Source of the DNA: Ruminococcus sp.
GTDB lineage: Bacteria; Bacillota; Clostridia; Oscillospirales; Ruminococcaceae
DNA: 52,092 nucleotides
Direction of reading: 5' to 3'
Assembly: GCA_020861185.1 (NCBI GenBank)
Contig: JAJBSV010000007.1
Location: 1 to 52,092, forward strand
Notes under the pieces: model-generated
The model's database searches: none
Seen by the model: only the letters and a program-made list of their open reading frames with translations
What the model was told of the DNA's origin: nothing
Shown: positions 32,196-41,093 of the stretch, piece by piece
How the letters are laid out: each line of letters begins with the position of its first letter
Numbering within the stretch: position 1 is the first letter of the stretch
Translations under genes and position numbers: made by a program

Positions 32196-32981
32196 TTACA
32201 CCGTCTTCGCCAGAAAGCTCTCTTCCGATACCACAAACTCTACTTCCGTAAATTTCTTGCCCAAAACTTCTTTCAGATACTCCATCGCAATCGTTTCCGT
32301 CTCGAAGTGTCCCGCATCTATGAGGGTGATGCCGAGGCGTTCCGCTTCGATGAAGTCCTGTTGCTTCACGTCGCCCGAGACATAGGCGTCGCATCCCATC
32401 TCGAATGCGTTCGTGACGTATGAGCCTCCCGCTCCCGAAATCATGCCGACGGTTCTTATATTCTTATTTCCTGCAACGTACTTAATCGCGATGCAGTTAA
32501 AGCTCTCTTTGCAGAGCTTCGCCAATTCTTCGGGAGTTAATTCAGTTTCGCACTCCCCGACCGCTCCGTAGCCGACAATCCTGCCGGTGACGGGGTCGCT
32601 TCTGTTTATATCGACTATCTTATGCAGATTCTTAAGCCCGAGCTTGTCGACCATCATGTCGCTGATGCCGTACTCGGCGCTGTCAAGATTCGTGTGCGAC
32701 GAAACGCAGGCGATTCCTTTCCTGAACAGTAACGCCGCGGGAACCGTACTGTCTAGGCTCTTAAGCGGGTCGAAAATGACGGGGTGATGCGTTAAAATCA
32801 GCTGGCACCCGAGCCTTTCGGCTTCAAGTATCGCCGGAATCGAGGCATCGAGGGCGCAAAGAGCCTTCGTGACGGGTTCGTCCCCGTCCCCGACCAGCAA
32901 CCCCGAGTTGTCCCAGCTGTCCTGCGTGCGGTACGGCGCAAAGCTGTCGATGTAATTGTAAATATCTCTGACTGTTGTCAT
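32196..32981 (-). CDS. Nif3-like dinuclear metal centre protein
   Basis: 261 aa, NIF3/YqfO family of unknown biochemical role. The metal ligands are visible in ILTHHPVIFDP, HTNLDSAEYG and, late, IDAGHFETET. It has the short form without the inserted PII-like domain. The start overlaps the trmK stop (ATGA), and this trmK-nif3 pairing is conserved in Firmicutes. Confidence 0.93.
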   Translation of the reverse strand: MTTVRDIYNYIDSFAPYRTQDSWDNSGLLVGDGDEPVTKALCALDASIPAILEAERLGCQLILTHHPVIFDPLKSLDSTVPAALLFRKGIACVSSHTNLDSAEYGISDMMVDKLGLKNLHKIVDINRSDPVTGRIVGYGAVGECETELTPEELAKLCKESFNCIAIKYVAGNKNIRTVGMISGAGGSYVTNAFEMGCDAYVSGDVKQQDFIEAERLGITLIDAGHFETETIAMEYLKEVLGKKFTEVEFVVSEESFLAKTV

Positions 32982-33658
32982 TTCGTTTCATCTCCCAAGA
33001 GCTTTTCTATTTCGTCGGCTGTCCGTTCGAGCTCTGCCATCTCGTCATTATCCGGATTCAGCGCCTTTTTCATGCCTGCCGTGGCGCCTCTCAAGCGCTT
33101 AATCTGTGCCGTGAGATACTCTCTCGAAATCTCTTCATTCAAATCGAGCCCCGTCACCAGACATTCCGCCTGAGTGAGAACTTTTTCGGTGCCGTTGTAC
33201 TGAGCGTTTATGACGGGATAAACAAACTTCCCGTCGGCGACGACCTTCTGCTCCGCAATTTCAAAGCCGTTCCGGCATAACCAATCCACGAGCTCCCACG
33301 CCCGGGTGTTCGGTTGGAGGATGAGGTTCGCCGTTTTCGCCTTCTCAAGCCCGTTCGCAAGGATGTCCCGAATCATCTCCCCGCCCATTCCGGCGATGAC
33401 GATTTCGGAAATGCTCTCATCCGAGAGCATAGTGAGCCCGTCCGACAGAACGGTCGCGATCTTGTCCTCAAATCCGGCGCTCGCAATATTCTTCTTCGCA
33501 AAAGAGAGCGGACCCTCGGCGATGTCGCAGGCATAAGCACGCTCGCACTTCCCATTCTCAACGAGATAAATCGGCAACCACGCGTGGTCGGTTCCGATAT
33601 CCGCAAGGACTCCGCCCCGAACCATTTCGGAACAGCAAAGAAGCCGTTTACTCAGCAT
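32978..33658 (-). CDS. trmK: tRNA (adenine22-N1)-methyltransferase TrmK
   Basis: 226 aa from the ATG at 33658. It methylates A22 in tRNAs using S-adenosylmethionine. The SAM-binding motif is DIGTDHAWLPIYL, with the conserved VIAGMGGEMI and LILQPNT following. A C-terminal helical part (REYLTAQIKRLRGATAGMKK) completes the family layout. The start lies inside the end of the DUF1858 gene, so the two are coupled, and its stop overlaps nif3. Confidence 0.93.
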   Translation of the reverse strand: MLSKRLLCCSEMVRGGVLADIGTDHAWLPIYLVENGKCERAYACDIAEGPLSFAKKNIASAGFEDKIATVLSDGLTMLSDESISEIVIAGMGGEMIRDILANGLEKAKTANLILQPNTRAWELVDWLCRNGFEIAEQKVVADGKFVYPVINAQYNGTEKVLTQAECLVTGLDLNEEISREYLTAQIKRLRGATAGMKKALNPDNDEMAELERTADEIEKLLGDETK

Positions 33659-33878
33659 TGTTCTCTTCCGCTTCCGGGGAATGCTCCGCAAAATAGGCGT
33701 TCAGTCCCTCGAGGAAGTCGTCGACGTCGACGCCATGCACCGAGCAAGCCTCCTCGACCGTCTCGAAAAGAGCCGCCGGGCAACTGAAGCAGTGCATGCC
33801 AATCTCCATAAACAAGTCGACACACCCGCTGTCATAAGCGACGATGTCATATATCATTGTATCTTTTGTGATTTCCAT
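33648..33878 (-). CDS. DUF1858 domain protein
   Basis: 76 aa. The whole length is a DUF1858 fold with MEITKDTMIYDIVA, the HCFSCP motif with its cysteine pair, and VDVDDFLEGLNAY. Such domains occur in redox or hybrid-cluster contexts, and the function is unknown. AGGAGG precedes the ATG. It heads the trmK-nif3 operon. Confidence 0.88.
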   Translation of the reverse strand: MEITKDTMIYDIVAYDSGCVDLFMEIGMHCFSCPAALFETVEEACSVHGVDVDDFLEGLNAYFAEHSPEAEENNAE

Positions 33879-33952
33879 ATATAAGCCTCCTAAATACGCA
33901 TTTTCTTAATATTATACGCCATTCTATCGAACATTTCAACCCCAAAAGAAAA

Positions 33953-33975
33953 ATCGGCGGAGTATATCCGCCGAT
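33953..33975 (-). terminator. Terminator after the zinc-ribbon gene
   Basis: ATCGGCGGA and TCCGCCGAT form a perfect 9-bp stem with a 5-nt loop. On the minus strand TTTTTCTTTT follows. Confidence 0.88.
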
Positions 33976-34004
33976 GAAAGTCTCAGGTTAAAGCCACAGT
34001 CTTT

Positions 34005-34271
34005 TTAGTTCTTTCTCTGTTTTGCAAAGCAATCGCTGCAATATACAGGGCGGTCGTCATGGGGCTTGAAGGGGACTCTTGCTTCCTTGCCGCAAGATGC
34101 GCAAACAGCGGTGTAATACTGCTTGCCCTCTTCCTTCTTGGCTCTTCTGCAATCCTTGCACATTTTGGGCTCGTTCTCAAAGCCTTTTTCTGCATAGAAT
34201 TCCTGCTCGCCGGCTGTAAAAACGAATTCTTTTCCGCAATTACGGCATACCAACGTTTTGTCTTCGTACAT
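34005..34271 (-). CDS. Small double zinc-ribbon protein
   Basis: 88 aa with four CxxC pairs: CRNCGKEF, CKDCRRAKK, CASCGKEA and CSDCFAKQ. It appears to combine a probable zinc-binding zf-trcl-type N terminus (KTLVCRNCGKEFVFTAGEQEFYAEKGF) with a CxxC C-terminal domain. Function unknown; nucleic-acid or protein binding is likely. GAGGG precedes the ATG, and a strong terminator follows. Confidence 0.88.
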   Translation of the reverse strand: MYEDKTLVCRNCGKEFVFTAGEQEFYAEKGFENEPKMCKDCRRAKKEEGKQYYTAVCASCGKEARVPFKPHDDRPVYCSDCFAKQRKN

Positions 34272-34399
34272 ATAATTTCCCTCACTTTTTAGTATTTGCC
34301 GTGCGGACTAAACCTGCAATCAGTGCGCTTTGAACGATATTTGCGAATTAGCTACATGGCTTGTGTATTATAGAACCCGGGAAAGGGTTTCTACCAAAT

Positions 34400-34945
34400 T
34401 TATTTGCGGAACTTCCGCCTGACTCTCTGAAGAGCGTTGTCGACCGACTTTGCGTTGACTCCAAGCTCCTCCGCCGTCTCGACGTGGGATTTCCCCTCGA
34501 GATAGCACCGAAGGACTTCCCACTCAAGCGGACTAAGCCTGCTCTCGGCAAGCTTCATGACCTCTGAAACTCCCTCATTCGAAAGAAGGATACTCTCGGG
34601 CGAACTGAGCTCCGCCACTTCGAGGTCCTCAATCGGCTCTTCACTGCCCCGAATCCTGTTGGAGCGGCGCAGAGAATTAATCATGCGGTTGTTGATGCAG
34701 GTGTGGGCATAGGTTGAAAAGCTCGCGCCCTTCGACTCGTCATAGGTTCTGACGGCGTTCATAAGCCCCATCAGCCCCTCGGAATAGAGGTCGTCGAAAT
34801 CGGAATCTCCACCGGCATATATTCCCGCAAGCTGTCCGACCGTTTCAAGGTGTCTCGAAACGAGCTCGGAATAAGCGTGCTTGTCCGTTTTCAGGGCTTC
34901 AAGCAGCTCCCGTTCGGTCATAGCCTGATATTCGTTCTGCTTCAA
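34400..34945 (-). CDS. Sigma-70 family factor, SigH-like
   Basis: 181 aa from a TTG at 34945, chosen for the GGGGTGG about 6 nt upstream. The first ATG (34921) has no good site. Region 2 is clear (DFDDLYSEGLMGLMNAVRTY, then SFSTYAHTCINNRMINSLRR), as is region 4 (LSPLEWEVLRCYLEGKSHVE, then ELGVNAKSVDNALQRVRRK). It resembles SigH of sporulating Firmicutes but is somewhat short, so the exact subfamily is open. It lies about 140 nt after ftsZ, beyond a terminator. Confidence 0.86.
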   Translation of the reverse strand: MKQNEYQAMTERELLEALKTDKHAYSELVSRHLETVGQLAGIYAGGDSDFDDLYSEGLMGLMNAVRTYDESKGASFSTYAHTCINNRMINSLRRSNRIRGSEEPIEDLEVAELSSPESILLSNEGVSEVMKLAESRLSPLEWEVLRCYLEGKSHVETAEELGVNAKSVDNALQRVRRKFRK

Positions 34946-35036
34946 CCGAACCACCCCGCACTTAATTTCACTCAATATAATAACATTTAAAATTGCAAAA
35001 GTCAAGTAGTAATCGCAATATTTGTGAGACTTTCGC

Positions 35037-35071
35037 GAAAAATCCCCGACAGCAATTCCTCGCCGTCGGGG
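35037..35071 (-). terminator. Terminator of ftsZ and the cell-wall operon
   Basis: CCCCGACGGC and GCTGTCGGGG on the minus strand pair with one mismatch around an 8-nt loop, followed by ATTTTTC. Confidence 0.82.
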
Positions 35072-35083
35072 CATATTTCAATA

Positions 35084-36154
35084 TTACTTAAACAGCTCTC
35101 TCCAGATGCCGTCGTAGATGGTTCCATTATCCTCGGAAGAAGCCTTCGGCTCTTCGCTTTCCTCGGCAGGAGCCTCCTCGCTCTCCTCTTCAGGAACAGA
35201 ATAGGTGTCGAAATCGGAAGCGATGACGATGATGTCGATGGTGTCGGAAAGGTCTTCCTTGAAGTCGGCACCGAAGATGAGGTCGACATCCTCTGCCGCC
35301 GCCTTGGTGATGGTGTCGGTGAGCTCGGCAATGTCGCCGGTTCCGATGTCCTCGCTCATGGTGATGTTTATGAGGAGTCTCTTTGCGCCCTTGATAGAGG
35401 TCTCAAGAAGCGGGCTTGCGATAACCTGCTGAACGGCGTCCGCAACCTTGTCCTTGCCCTCGCCGTGACCAATAGCCATGTGGGCATAGCCGGCATTAGA
35501 CATAATGGACTTGACGTCCGCAAAGTCGACGTTGATTTCGCCGTGTCTGAGGATAAGCTCGGTAACGCTCAATACAGCGGTCTTAAGAATATCATCCGCC
35601 AAGCCGAACGACTGGCGCATGGTGAGGTTCTCTCTGCCTGTCAGAAGCTTCTGGTTCGGGATAACTACGAGGGAGTCAACGTTCTTGACGAGCGCATCGA
35701 TGCCTCTGTCAGCCTGAGCCGCTTTTCTCTTGCCTTCGAAGGCAAAAGGCTTGGTGACGACTGCAACGGTGAGGATTCCCATATCTCTTGCAATCTCAGC
35801 GACAACGGGAGCGGCACCTGTTCCGGTTCCGCCGCCCATACCGGCAGTGATGAATATCATATCGGCACCCTTCAAGGTGTCCTGAATTTCGTCCTTTGAT
35901 TCCTGAGCGGCAGCCTCGCCAACCTCAGGCTTTCCTCCTGCGCCCAGACCGTGGGTCAGCTTCTGACCGATCTGAATCTTCGAAGTCGCCTTGGAATTCT
36001 TGAGCGCCTGAGCATCGGTGTTAATAGAAATGTACTCAACATTCTGAATTCCCGTCGCTACAATGCAGTTCAGAGCGTTTCCGCCGCCACCGCCGACTCC
36101 TACGACTTTGATTTTTGCGAGGTCAATACCTTCATTTTCCATGATAAAGCCCAT
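35084..36154 (-). CDS. ftsZ: Cell division protein FtsZ
   Basis: 356 aa tubulin homologue that forms the division ring. N-terminal [11 protein letters not shown] and the tubulin signature [10 protein letters not shown] (near residue 115) bind GTP. The T7 loop region with [22 protein letters not shown] is intact. An acidic linker ([16 protein letters not shown]) leads to a C-terminal DGIWRELFK that should bind partners, although it differs from the usual IPAFLR-type tail. GGAGGAAG precedes the ATG. No ftsA or sepF is adjacent. Confidence 0.98.
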   Translation of the reverse strand: MGFIMENEGIDLAKIKVVGVGGGGGNALNCIVATGIQNVEYISINTDAQALKNSKATSKIQIGQKLTHGLGAGGKPEVGEAAAQESKDEIQDTLKGADMIFITAGMGGGTGTGAAPVVAEIARDMGILTVAVVTKPFAFEGKRKAAQADRGIDALVKNVDSLVVIPNQKLLTGRENLTMRQSFGLADDILKTAVLSVTELILRHGEINVDFADVKSIMSNAGYAHMAIGHGEGKDKVADAVQQVIASPLLETSIKGAKRLLINITMSEDIGTGDIAELTDTITKAAAEDVDLIFGADFKEDLSDTIDIIVIASDFDTYSVPEEESEEAPAEESEEPKASSEDNGTIYDGIWRELFK

Positions 36155-36213
36155 TTCTACTTCCTCCAGTAAGTCTATAGTTAATCCCGTAATCGGGGAT
36201 AGGATTCAAGTTT

Positions 36214-36288
36214 TGTAGGGGCGGATATCATCCGCCCGAATACTTTCACAATCGTAGCTTTGGCGGGCGGATAATATCCGCCCCTACA
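36214..36288. repeat. Dispersed inverted repeat family A, copy 2
   Basis: TGTAGGGGCGGAT and ATCCGCCCCTACA outer arms, with a variable centre. It lies between ftsQ and ftsZ inside the cell-wall operon. The rest of the gap (36155-36359) shows only the ftsZ ribosome binding site. Confidence 0.9.
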
Positions 36289-36359
36289 TGTATTCTATAC
36301 TATTGTAACACGAAAATCTCGGTTTGGCAATAGGTTTGTTCGACATATTTTAAAAAATT

Positions 36360-37244
36360 TTATTCGGTCGCAGAGGTTTCCTCCGTCTCCTCTGTGCCTT
36401 CGGTTTCAGTCTCTGTCATATTCTCGATTTTATCCTTGCTCTGCTCGAGCTCTTCGAGTCCTTCGTCGGGGATAAACGACACTCCCGATGATGAGCTGAT
36501 ATAGATGAGCTCGCCGCTCGCGTCGGCATCAAGATTCGCCTCGATTATTGTTATCAGGTACCGCATCTTGTACTCATAGTCAAGCGAGCTTCCGAAGTCA
36601 ATCGTGATTCTGCCATTGTCATAGCTCATCGTGATGTCCGTTCTGTCGGTGATGTCGATATAGTCAATCTTGCCGGGACATATATCGTCGATGACATCAA
36701 GAAGATTCATGATAATCGACTTCTTATTCTCGTCCGAAGAGGTGAACTCGTCGCCCAAGGACACATCAATAAGGTCGAGTCCGTAAATTTGGAGTAGCTC
36801 CTCGTCCGGCTCTGCCTGCTCGGTCTGTAGCAGCCTTCCGTTGCGGCTTATGACGGCATAGCGGTTCCCTTCGTACTGACAGCAGGCGAACTCCTCCGCC
36901 TCGGTAATCTCGATGACGATTGTGCCCGGGAGCTGACGCGAAACCGCCACGTCGTCGATATAGATAAGCGTCTTTTTAATCTTTGCCTCAGTTGCGGATA
37001 AGTCGATATTATAGAGGTTTTCGCTGTCCGAAAGCCCCGCCGCCGAAAGAATCTCATACTCAGTATATCTCGAATTGCCGGAGATTTCGTAGTTCTCAGC
37101 CTTGAAGAAAACAGTCCTCGATAGGACATAGAGAATAATAACCGTGGCGACAAACAGCATGAGATAATAAAGGGACATGTTGCCTCTGCGTCTGCGCCTT
37201 CTGCGCCGCTGTCCCTGCGGATTGGTCTTTACTACGTCCTGCAT
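36360..37244 (-). CDS. ftsQ: Cell division protein FtsQ/DivIB
   Basis: 294 aa. A very basic N-terminal cytoplasmic part (RRRRRRRRGN) is followed by one transmembrane helix (about 24-46). A POTRA domain starts at FFKAENYEISGNSRYTEYEI, then the beta domain with RQLPGTIVIEITEAEEFA and YAVISRNGRLL. A Glu/Thr-rich tail ends the protein. It belongs to the divisome core with FtsL. A GGAGG ribosome binding site lies 7 nt before the ATG. Confidence 0.92.
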   Translation of the reverse strand: MQDVVKTNPQGQRRRRRRRRGNMSLYYLMLFVATVIILYVLSRTVFFKAENYEISGNSRYTEYEILSAAGLSDSENLYNIDLSATEAKIKKTLIYIDDVAVSRQLPGTIVIEITEAEEFACCQYEGNRYAVISRNGRLLQTEQAEPDEELLQIYGLDLIDVSLGDEFTSSDENKKSIIMNLLDVIDDICPGKIDYIDITDRTDITMSYDNGRITIDFGSSLDYEYKMRYLITIIEANLDADASGELIYISSSSGVSFIPDEGLEELEQSKDKIENMTETETEGTEETEETSATE

Positions 37245-37276
37245 TTTGCCGTCCTCCTCTCGCAGATTTATATCTG

Positions 37277-38575
37277 CTATATTCTTCGTATATCCGCACC
37301 GACCGACGACAACGCCGTCTCGATGCTCTCATAGCCTCTGTCTATATAATGAATATTTGAAACCTGCGTCTGCCCTTCCGCTCCGAGAGCCGCCACCACG
37401 AGTGCCGCTCCCGCCCGCAAATCATAGGCTCTGACCGGTGCGCCATAGAGCTTATTTACTCCCTCGACGACCGCCACTTTTCCTTCTGCTTTTATGTTTG
37501 TGCCCATTCTCCTGAGCTCCGGAGCCGCCATAAAGCGGTTTTCGAAGATATTCTCGACAATCACGCTTGTGCCCCGGGATTTTGCGAGCACAGCCATCAC
37601 AATCGGCTGGCAATCGGTCGGAAACCCGGGATAGGGCATCGTCCGAACGGTCCGGACAGCCGTAATCGGCTTTCTTGCGCTTATAAAAATTTTATCGTCA
37701 TACGGGTAAACCCCGCAACCCATTTCCGAAAAGACCGACATGCAGGAATACATATCCGACGGTCGCACGCCCCTGAGCATCAGCTCGCCATTCGTGATAG
37801 CCGCCGCTCCCATATAGGTCGCCGCCTCGATTCTGTCGGGCATGACGAAATATTCGCATCCGTGAAGTTCCGGAACTCCGTTAATAACGAGCGTCGAGGT
37901 CCCCTGCCCCGAGATTTCGGCTCCGCATTTTATAAGATACCCCGCCAGATCGGATATTTCCGGCTCTCTTGCGGCATTCCGGATGACCGTTTCGCCGGTT
38001 CCCAAAGCCGAATAGAGCATAATGTTTTCCGTCGCCCCTACTGACGGAAGCGAAAGCGTTATATCTGCATTCAGAGGTCGAGCCCCTGCGGTGCAGTCAA
38101 GAATCCCGTGGTCTTCGGTTATCTTAACGCCCAGTCGGCGAAGAGCTTCGAGGTGCAAATCTATCGGTCTCGGACCGAGCTCGCATCCGCCCGGGAATGA
38201 CAATCGGCAACGTCCCACTCTTCCCAAGATAGCACCCAAGAACACTATCGACGAGCGCATCTCGTGCATCAGTCCGTCGGAGACGATATCGCCCTCGGCA
38301 TTCGCAGAATTAACGGTAACGGTGCTCCCCTCATGGGTAACATCGCACCCGAGCGACCTGAGAATCCGCATAGCGGCGAAGGCGTCGGAAAGAGATGCAC
38401 AATTATGTACAGTACTTGCTGCACAAGTACGACTAATTCCGGCTTTGCCGGAATTAGCCCCACCGCACAGTAGTGTGGCTGCTAATATAGGTAAAACGCT
38501 GTTCTTCGCCCCGTGAATCTGAATTTCACCCTCGATTTTCCTGCCGCCCTCAATCAAAAGCTTACTACTCTCCAT
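37277..38575 (-). CDS. murA: UDP-N-acetylglucosamine 1-carboxyvinyltransferase with a palindromic insertion
   Basis: 432 aa from the ATG at 38575 (GGGAGCGG upstream). It catalyses the first step of peptidoglycan precursor synthesis. The catalytic Cys131 in FPGGCELGPRPIDLH (fosfomycin target) and Lys24 in GAKNS are present. Late motifs FPTDCQP, FENRFM and YHIDRGYE-like IHYIDRGYES are intact. Between LAATLLCGG and TVHNCASLSD there are about 13-15 extra residues (ANSGKAGISRTCAAS) compared with E. coli MurA, encoded by two tandem hairpins (38412-38457). The frame stays open, so the protein is probably functional. Confidence 0.95.
   Translation of the reverse strand: MESSKLLIEGGRKIEGEIQIHGAKNSVLPILAATLLCGGANSGKAGISRTCAASTVHNCASLSDAFAAMRILRSLGCDVTHEGSTVTVNSANAEGDIVSDGLMHEMRSSIVFLGAILGRVGRCRLSFPGGCELGPRPIDLHLEALRRLGVKITEDHGILDCTAGARPLNADITLSLPSVGATENIMLYSALGTGETVIRNAAREPEISDLAGYLIKCGAEISGQGTSTLVINGVPELHGCEYFVMPDRIEAATYMGAAAITNGELMLRGVRPSDMYSCMSVFSEMGCGVYPYDDKIFISARKPITAVRTVRTMPYPGFPTDCQPIVMAVLAKSRGTSVIVENIFENRFMAAPELRRMGTNIKAEGKVAVVEGVNKLYGAPVRAYDLRAGAALVVAALGAEGQTQVSNIHYIDRGYESIETALSSVGADIRRI
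38412..38457 (-). repeat. In-frame palindromic insertion inside murA
   Basis: Two adjacent perfect palindromes: GTACTTG-CTGCA-CAAGTAC (38412-38430) and CTAATTCCGGC-TTT-GCCGGAATTAG (38433-38457). They coincide with the extra residues of MurA. This resembles palindromic elements that insert in reading frames, such as Rickettsia RPE, although no sequence relation is claimed. Confidence 0.7.
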
Positions 38576-38642
38576 CTCAACCGCTCCCAAATCATGAACT
38601 TATAGAGCATAATATGTTGAGATGAGGATTTCGGTGAAGAAA

Positions 38643-39776
38643 TCAGGAGTTGAGCACTTCCTCAATAACCGCCCCAACTCTGTCCGGCGTATCTTTTATA
38701 TACAGCTTCGCCGCATTCTGTGAGAGCTTTTCGAGCTTTGCGGGGTTGTTTATGAGGTCGCTGACCGTCTGGATAAGAAGCTCCGATGTCAAGTCCTTCT
38801 GCTCGAACATGATGGCGGCGCCGCCGTCCGAGAGGACCTTGCCGTTATAGAACTGGTGGTTCTCGGCGACTATCGGGGACGGGACGAGGATTGAGCCGCA
38901 ACCGACGGCTTCTATCTCCGTCAGAGCTCCCGCTCCGCATCTGCTTATAATCAAATCCGCCGCTTCCATGCAGGTGGACATGTTGTCGATATACTCCTTC
39001 ACGATGAAGTTCGGGTGCTCCGAAAGGTTGACGCCGTTCGTCGTGAGCGATGCCGCAAAGCTTCCCCTGCCGTTCTTGCCGTAGGAGTGAATGTGGCTGA
39101 TTTTTATATCGTTCTTGCAGTACCAAGCTATCAGATCCGAAACAGTCTCGTTGATTCTTCCCGCACCAAGGCTTCCGCCGGTTGAAAGAATGCAGAGTTG
39201 GTCGGTGGGGAGCCCGAGAGCCTTCTTTGCCTCGGCTTTTGAAAGCCTGTCCACAAAGCCGTGCCGAACCGGTAAGCCCGTAACGACGCACTTGTCATTA
39301 TCTTTTATATATTCTTTCGCCCGCTCGACGGTGAGCATGACTCTGTCGGCTTTCTTCGAGAGGATTTTGGTAGTAACCCCGGGGAAGGCGTTCTGCTCGT
39401 GGATGACGGTCTTGATGCCCATAGCCGCCGCCTTGTGTACAATCGGCTCGCAGGCATAGCCGCCCGTGCCGATGACGATGTCGGGACCAAAATCATCAAT
39501 TATTTTCTTCGCCTTGTGCCCGGATTCGATAAAATACTTCGTGGCAACGGCGTTGCGCTTTATATTATTGAGAGTAATCTTCCTCTGAAAGCCCGCCACT
39601 TCCATAGAAACGAACTTTATCCCCTCTTTTTCGACAAGGGTCTTCTCGATTCCGTTCGGAGTGCCGACATATAGAAATTCGGCGTCGGGGTGCCTTTGCT
39701 TTATAATCTCATAAATGGCAACGGCGGGGTTGACGTGCCCCGCTGTTCCTCCGCCGGAAAGTATCACTTTAAGCAT
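38643..39776 (-). CDS. murG: MurG, UDP-GlcNAc transferase of lipid II synthesis
   Basis: 377 aa. It adds GlcNAc to lipid I on the inner membrane face. The N-terminal GGGTAGHVNPA loop and the C-terminal donor site (SRCGAGALTEIEAVGCGSILVPS, then ENHQFYNGKVL) are intact. It follows ftsW by 17 nt and precedes murA. Confidence 0.96.
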   Translation of the reverse strand: MLKVILSGGGTAGHVNPAVAIYEIIKQRHPDAEFLYVGTPNGIEKTLVEKEGIKFVSMEVAGFQRKITLNNIKRNAVATKYFIESGHKAKKIIDDFGPDIVIGTGGYACEPIVHKAAAMGIKTVIHEQNAFPGVTTKILSKKADRVMLTVERAKEYIKDNDKCVVTGLPVRHGFVDRLSKAEAKKALGLPTDQLCILSTGGSLGAGRINETVSDLIAWYCKNDIKISHIHSYGKNGRGSFAASLTTNGVNLSEHPNFIVKEYIDNMSTCMEAADLIISRCGAGALTEIEAVGCGSILVPSPIVAENHQFYNGKVLSDGGAAIMFEQKDLTSELLIQTVSDLINNPAKLEKLSQNAAKLYIKDTPDRVGAVIEEVLNS

Positions 39777-39793
39777 AATTTTCTCCTATCAAA

Positions 39794-41071
39794 TCAAATA
39801 TTTTCGCACTGTCTCGAGACGCCGAGTATTACTCCCATCTCGATAAGCTGAATCATCAGCGCCGAGCCGCCGTAGCTGAAGAACGGGAGCGTAACGCCGG
39901 TGTTCGGGAAGGCGTTGCAGGCAACACCGATGTTAAGTATAGCCTGAAGCCCAATTTGGAAGGTGATTCCCGAGGTTATGAGCGTTCCGAACTTGTCGGG
40001 AGCCTTCTTCGCGATTCGGAAGCCTCTGTATATGAACAGTGCAAAGAGGATTATAACCGCCAGTCCTCCGACATAGCCGAGCTCTTCGACAATTACCGAT
40101 ATAATCATGTCGTTCTGAGCCTCGGGGAGCCAGAGATATTTCTGCCTCGATTCGCCGAATCCAAGCCCGAACCATCCGCCCGAGCCTATGGCGATGAGCG
40201 ACTGCATCGTCTGCCAGTTGTCATCGGTTACAACTCCCTCATCGATGGTGGTCATGCTTGTGAGTCGGTCGGAAATGTAGGAAAGTCCGCCCTCACGCAT
40301 GGTCGAATAAAGTAAGAGAACCGCCACGCCGCCGACTATGATAATGCCGAGCATCTTCGCGATGTCCTTATAGGGGATTCCCGACAGCAAAACGACACAG
40401 AGCCAGATTGCTCCCATAATCAGAAGTCCCGAAATATGTCTCTGCAGAACCATGTTGAGGCATACGAGTGCAAGCGAACCGAGTAGTGGGAGATATCTCG
40501 CAAGAAACGGCATGCTCTGCCGCTTGGGGTTCTCAAGGAGCTTCACACAAAGAAACGACGTGAATATAATCAGCACCGGCTTCATAGCCTCGGACGGCTG
40601 GAAGGAGAATGAACCGATTTCAATCCATCTTCTTGCCCCGGCGTTTTCCGTTCCGAAGAAGGAGGTACATGTCAGGAGTCCGAGCATCGCCGTATATCCA
40701 AGAATCACAACGTTTGAATTGAAAAGTATATGATAGTCAAAGAAGGAGATGAACAGCATCGCGATAACGCCGATGATTGCCGCCATTCCCTGAGTTCTCA
40801 CGAATCTGTAGCCGTTGTCATAGTAGGTAAGACCCTCGATATAGCTCGCCGAGAAGACCATTATGAGCCCATAGACGAGCATGACAACGACAATAACAAA
40901 GAAGACGGGGTCCATACTGCCATCGATGAGACGGAGCCTCGGTTCCTTTATCTTCTTCGCTTTCTTAGCCTCTTTGCGGGCTTTTTTGCCCGAGCCCTGT
41001 GAGACGGTAATAGTCCCCGAAGAGCCGTCAACGCCCGAGCCGATTATGTAATTTCTTCTTTTCTCAGCCAA
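39794..41071 (-). CDS. ftsW: FtsW, septal peptidoglycan polymerase (SEDS)
   Basis: 425 aa with a Lys-rich cytoplasmic N terminus (KKARKEAKKAKKIKEPR) and about ten transmembrane helices from residue 54 onward. SEDS motifs include ENAGARRWIEIGSFSFQPSE and, near the end, NIGVACNAFPNTGVTLPFFSYGGSAL. It works with the PASTA-domain transpeptidase encoded upstream. Its place between mraY and murG favours FtsW over RodA. Confidence 0.94.
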   Translation of the reverse strand: MAEKRRNYIIGSGVDGSSGTITVSQGSGKKARKEAKKAKKIKEPRLRLIDGSMDPVFFVIVVVMLVYGLIMVFSASYIEGLTYYDNGYRFVRTQGMAAIIGVIAMLFISFFDYHILFNSNVVILGYTAMLGLLTCTSFFGTENAGARRWIEIGSFSFQPSEAMKPVLIIFTSFLCVKLLENPKRQSMPFLARYLPLLGSLALVCLNMVLQRHISGLLIMGAIWLCVVLLSGIPYKDIAKMLGIIIVGGVAVLLLYSTMREGGLSYISDRLTSMTTIDEGVVTDDNWQTMQSLIAIGSGGWFGLGFGESRQKYLWLPEAQNDMIISVIVEELGYVGGLAVIILFALFIYRGFRIAKKAPDKFGTLITSGITFQIGLQAILNIGVACNAFPNTGVTLPFFSYGGSALMIQLIEMGVILGVSRQCENI

Positions 41072-41093
41072 AGGCGTGTGACCCCTTTCTTAC

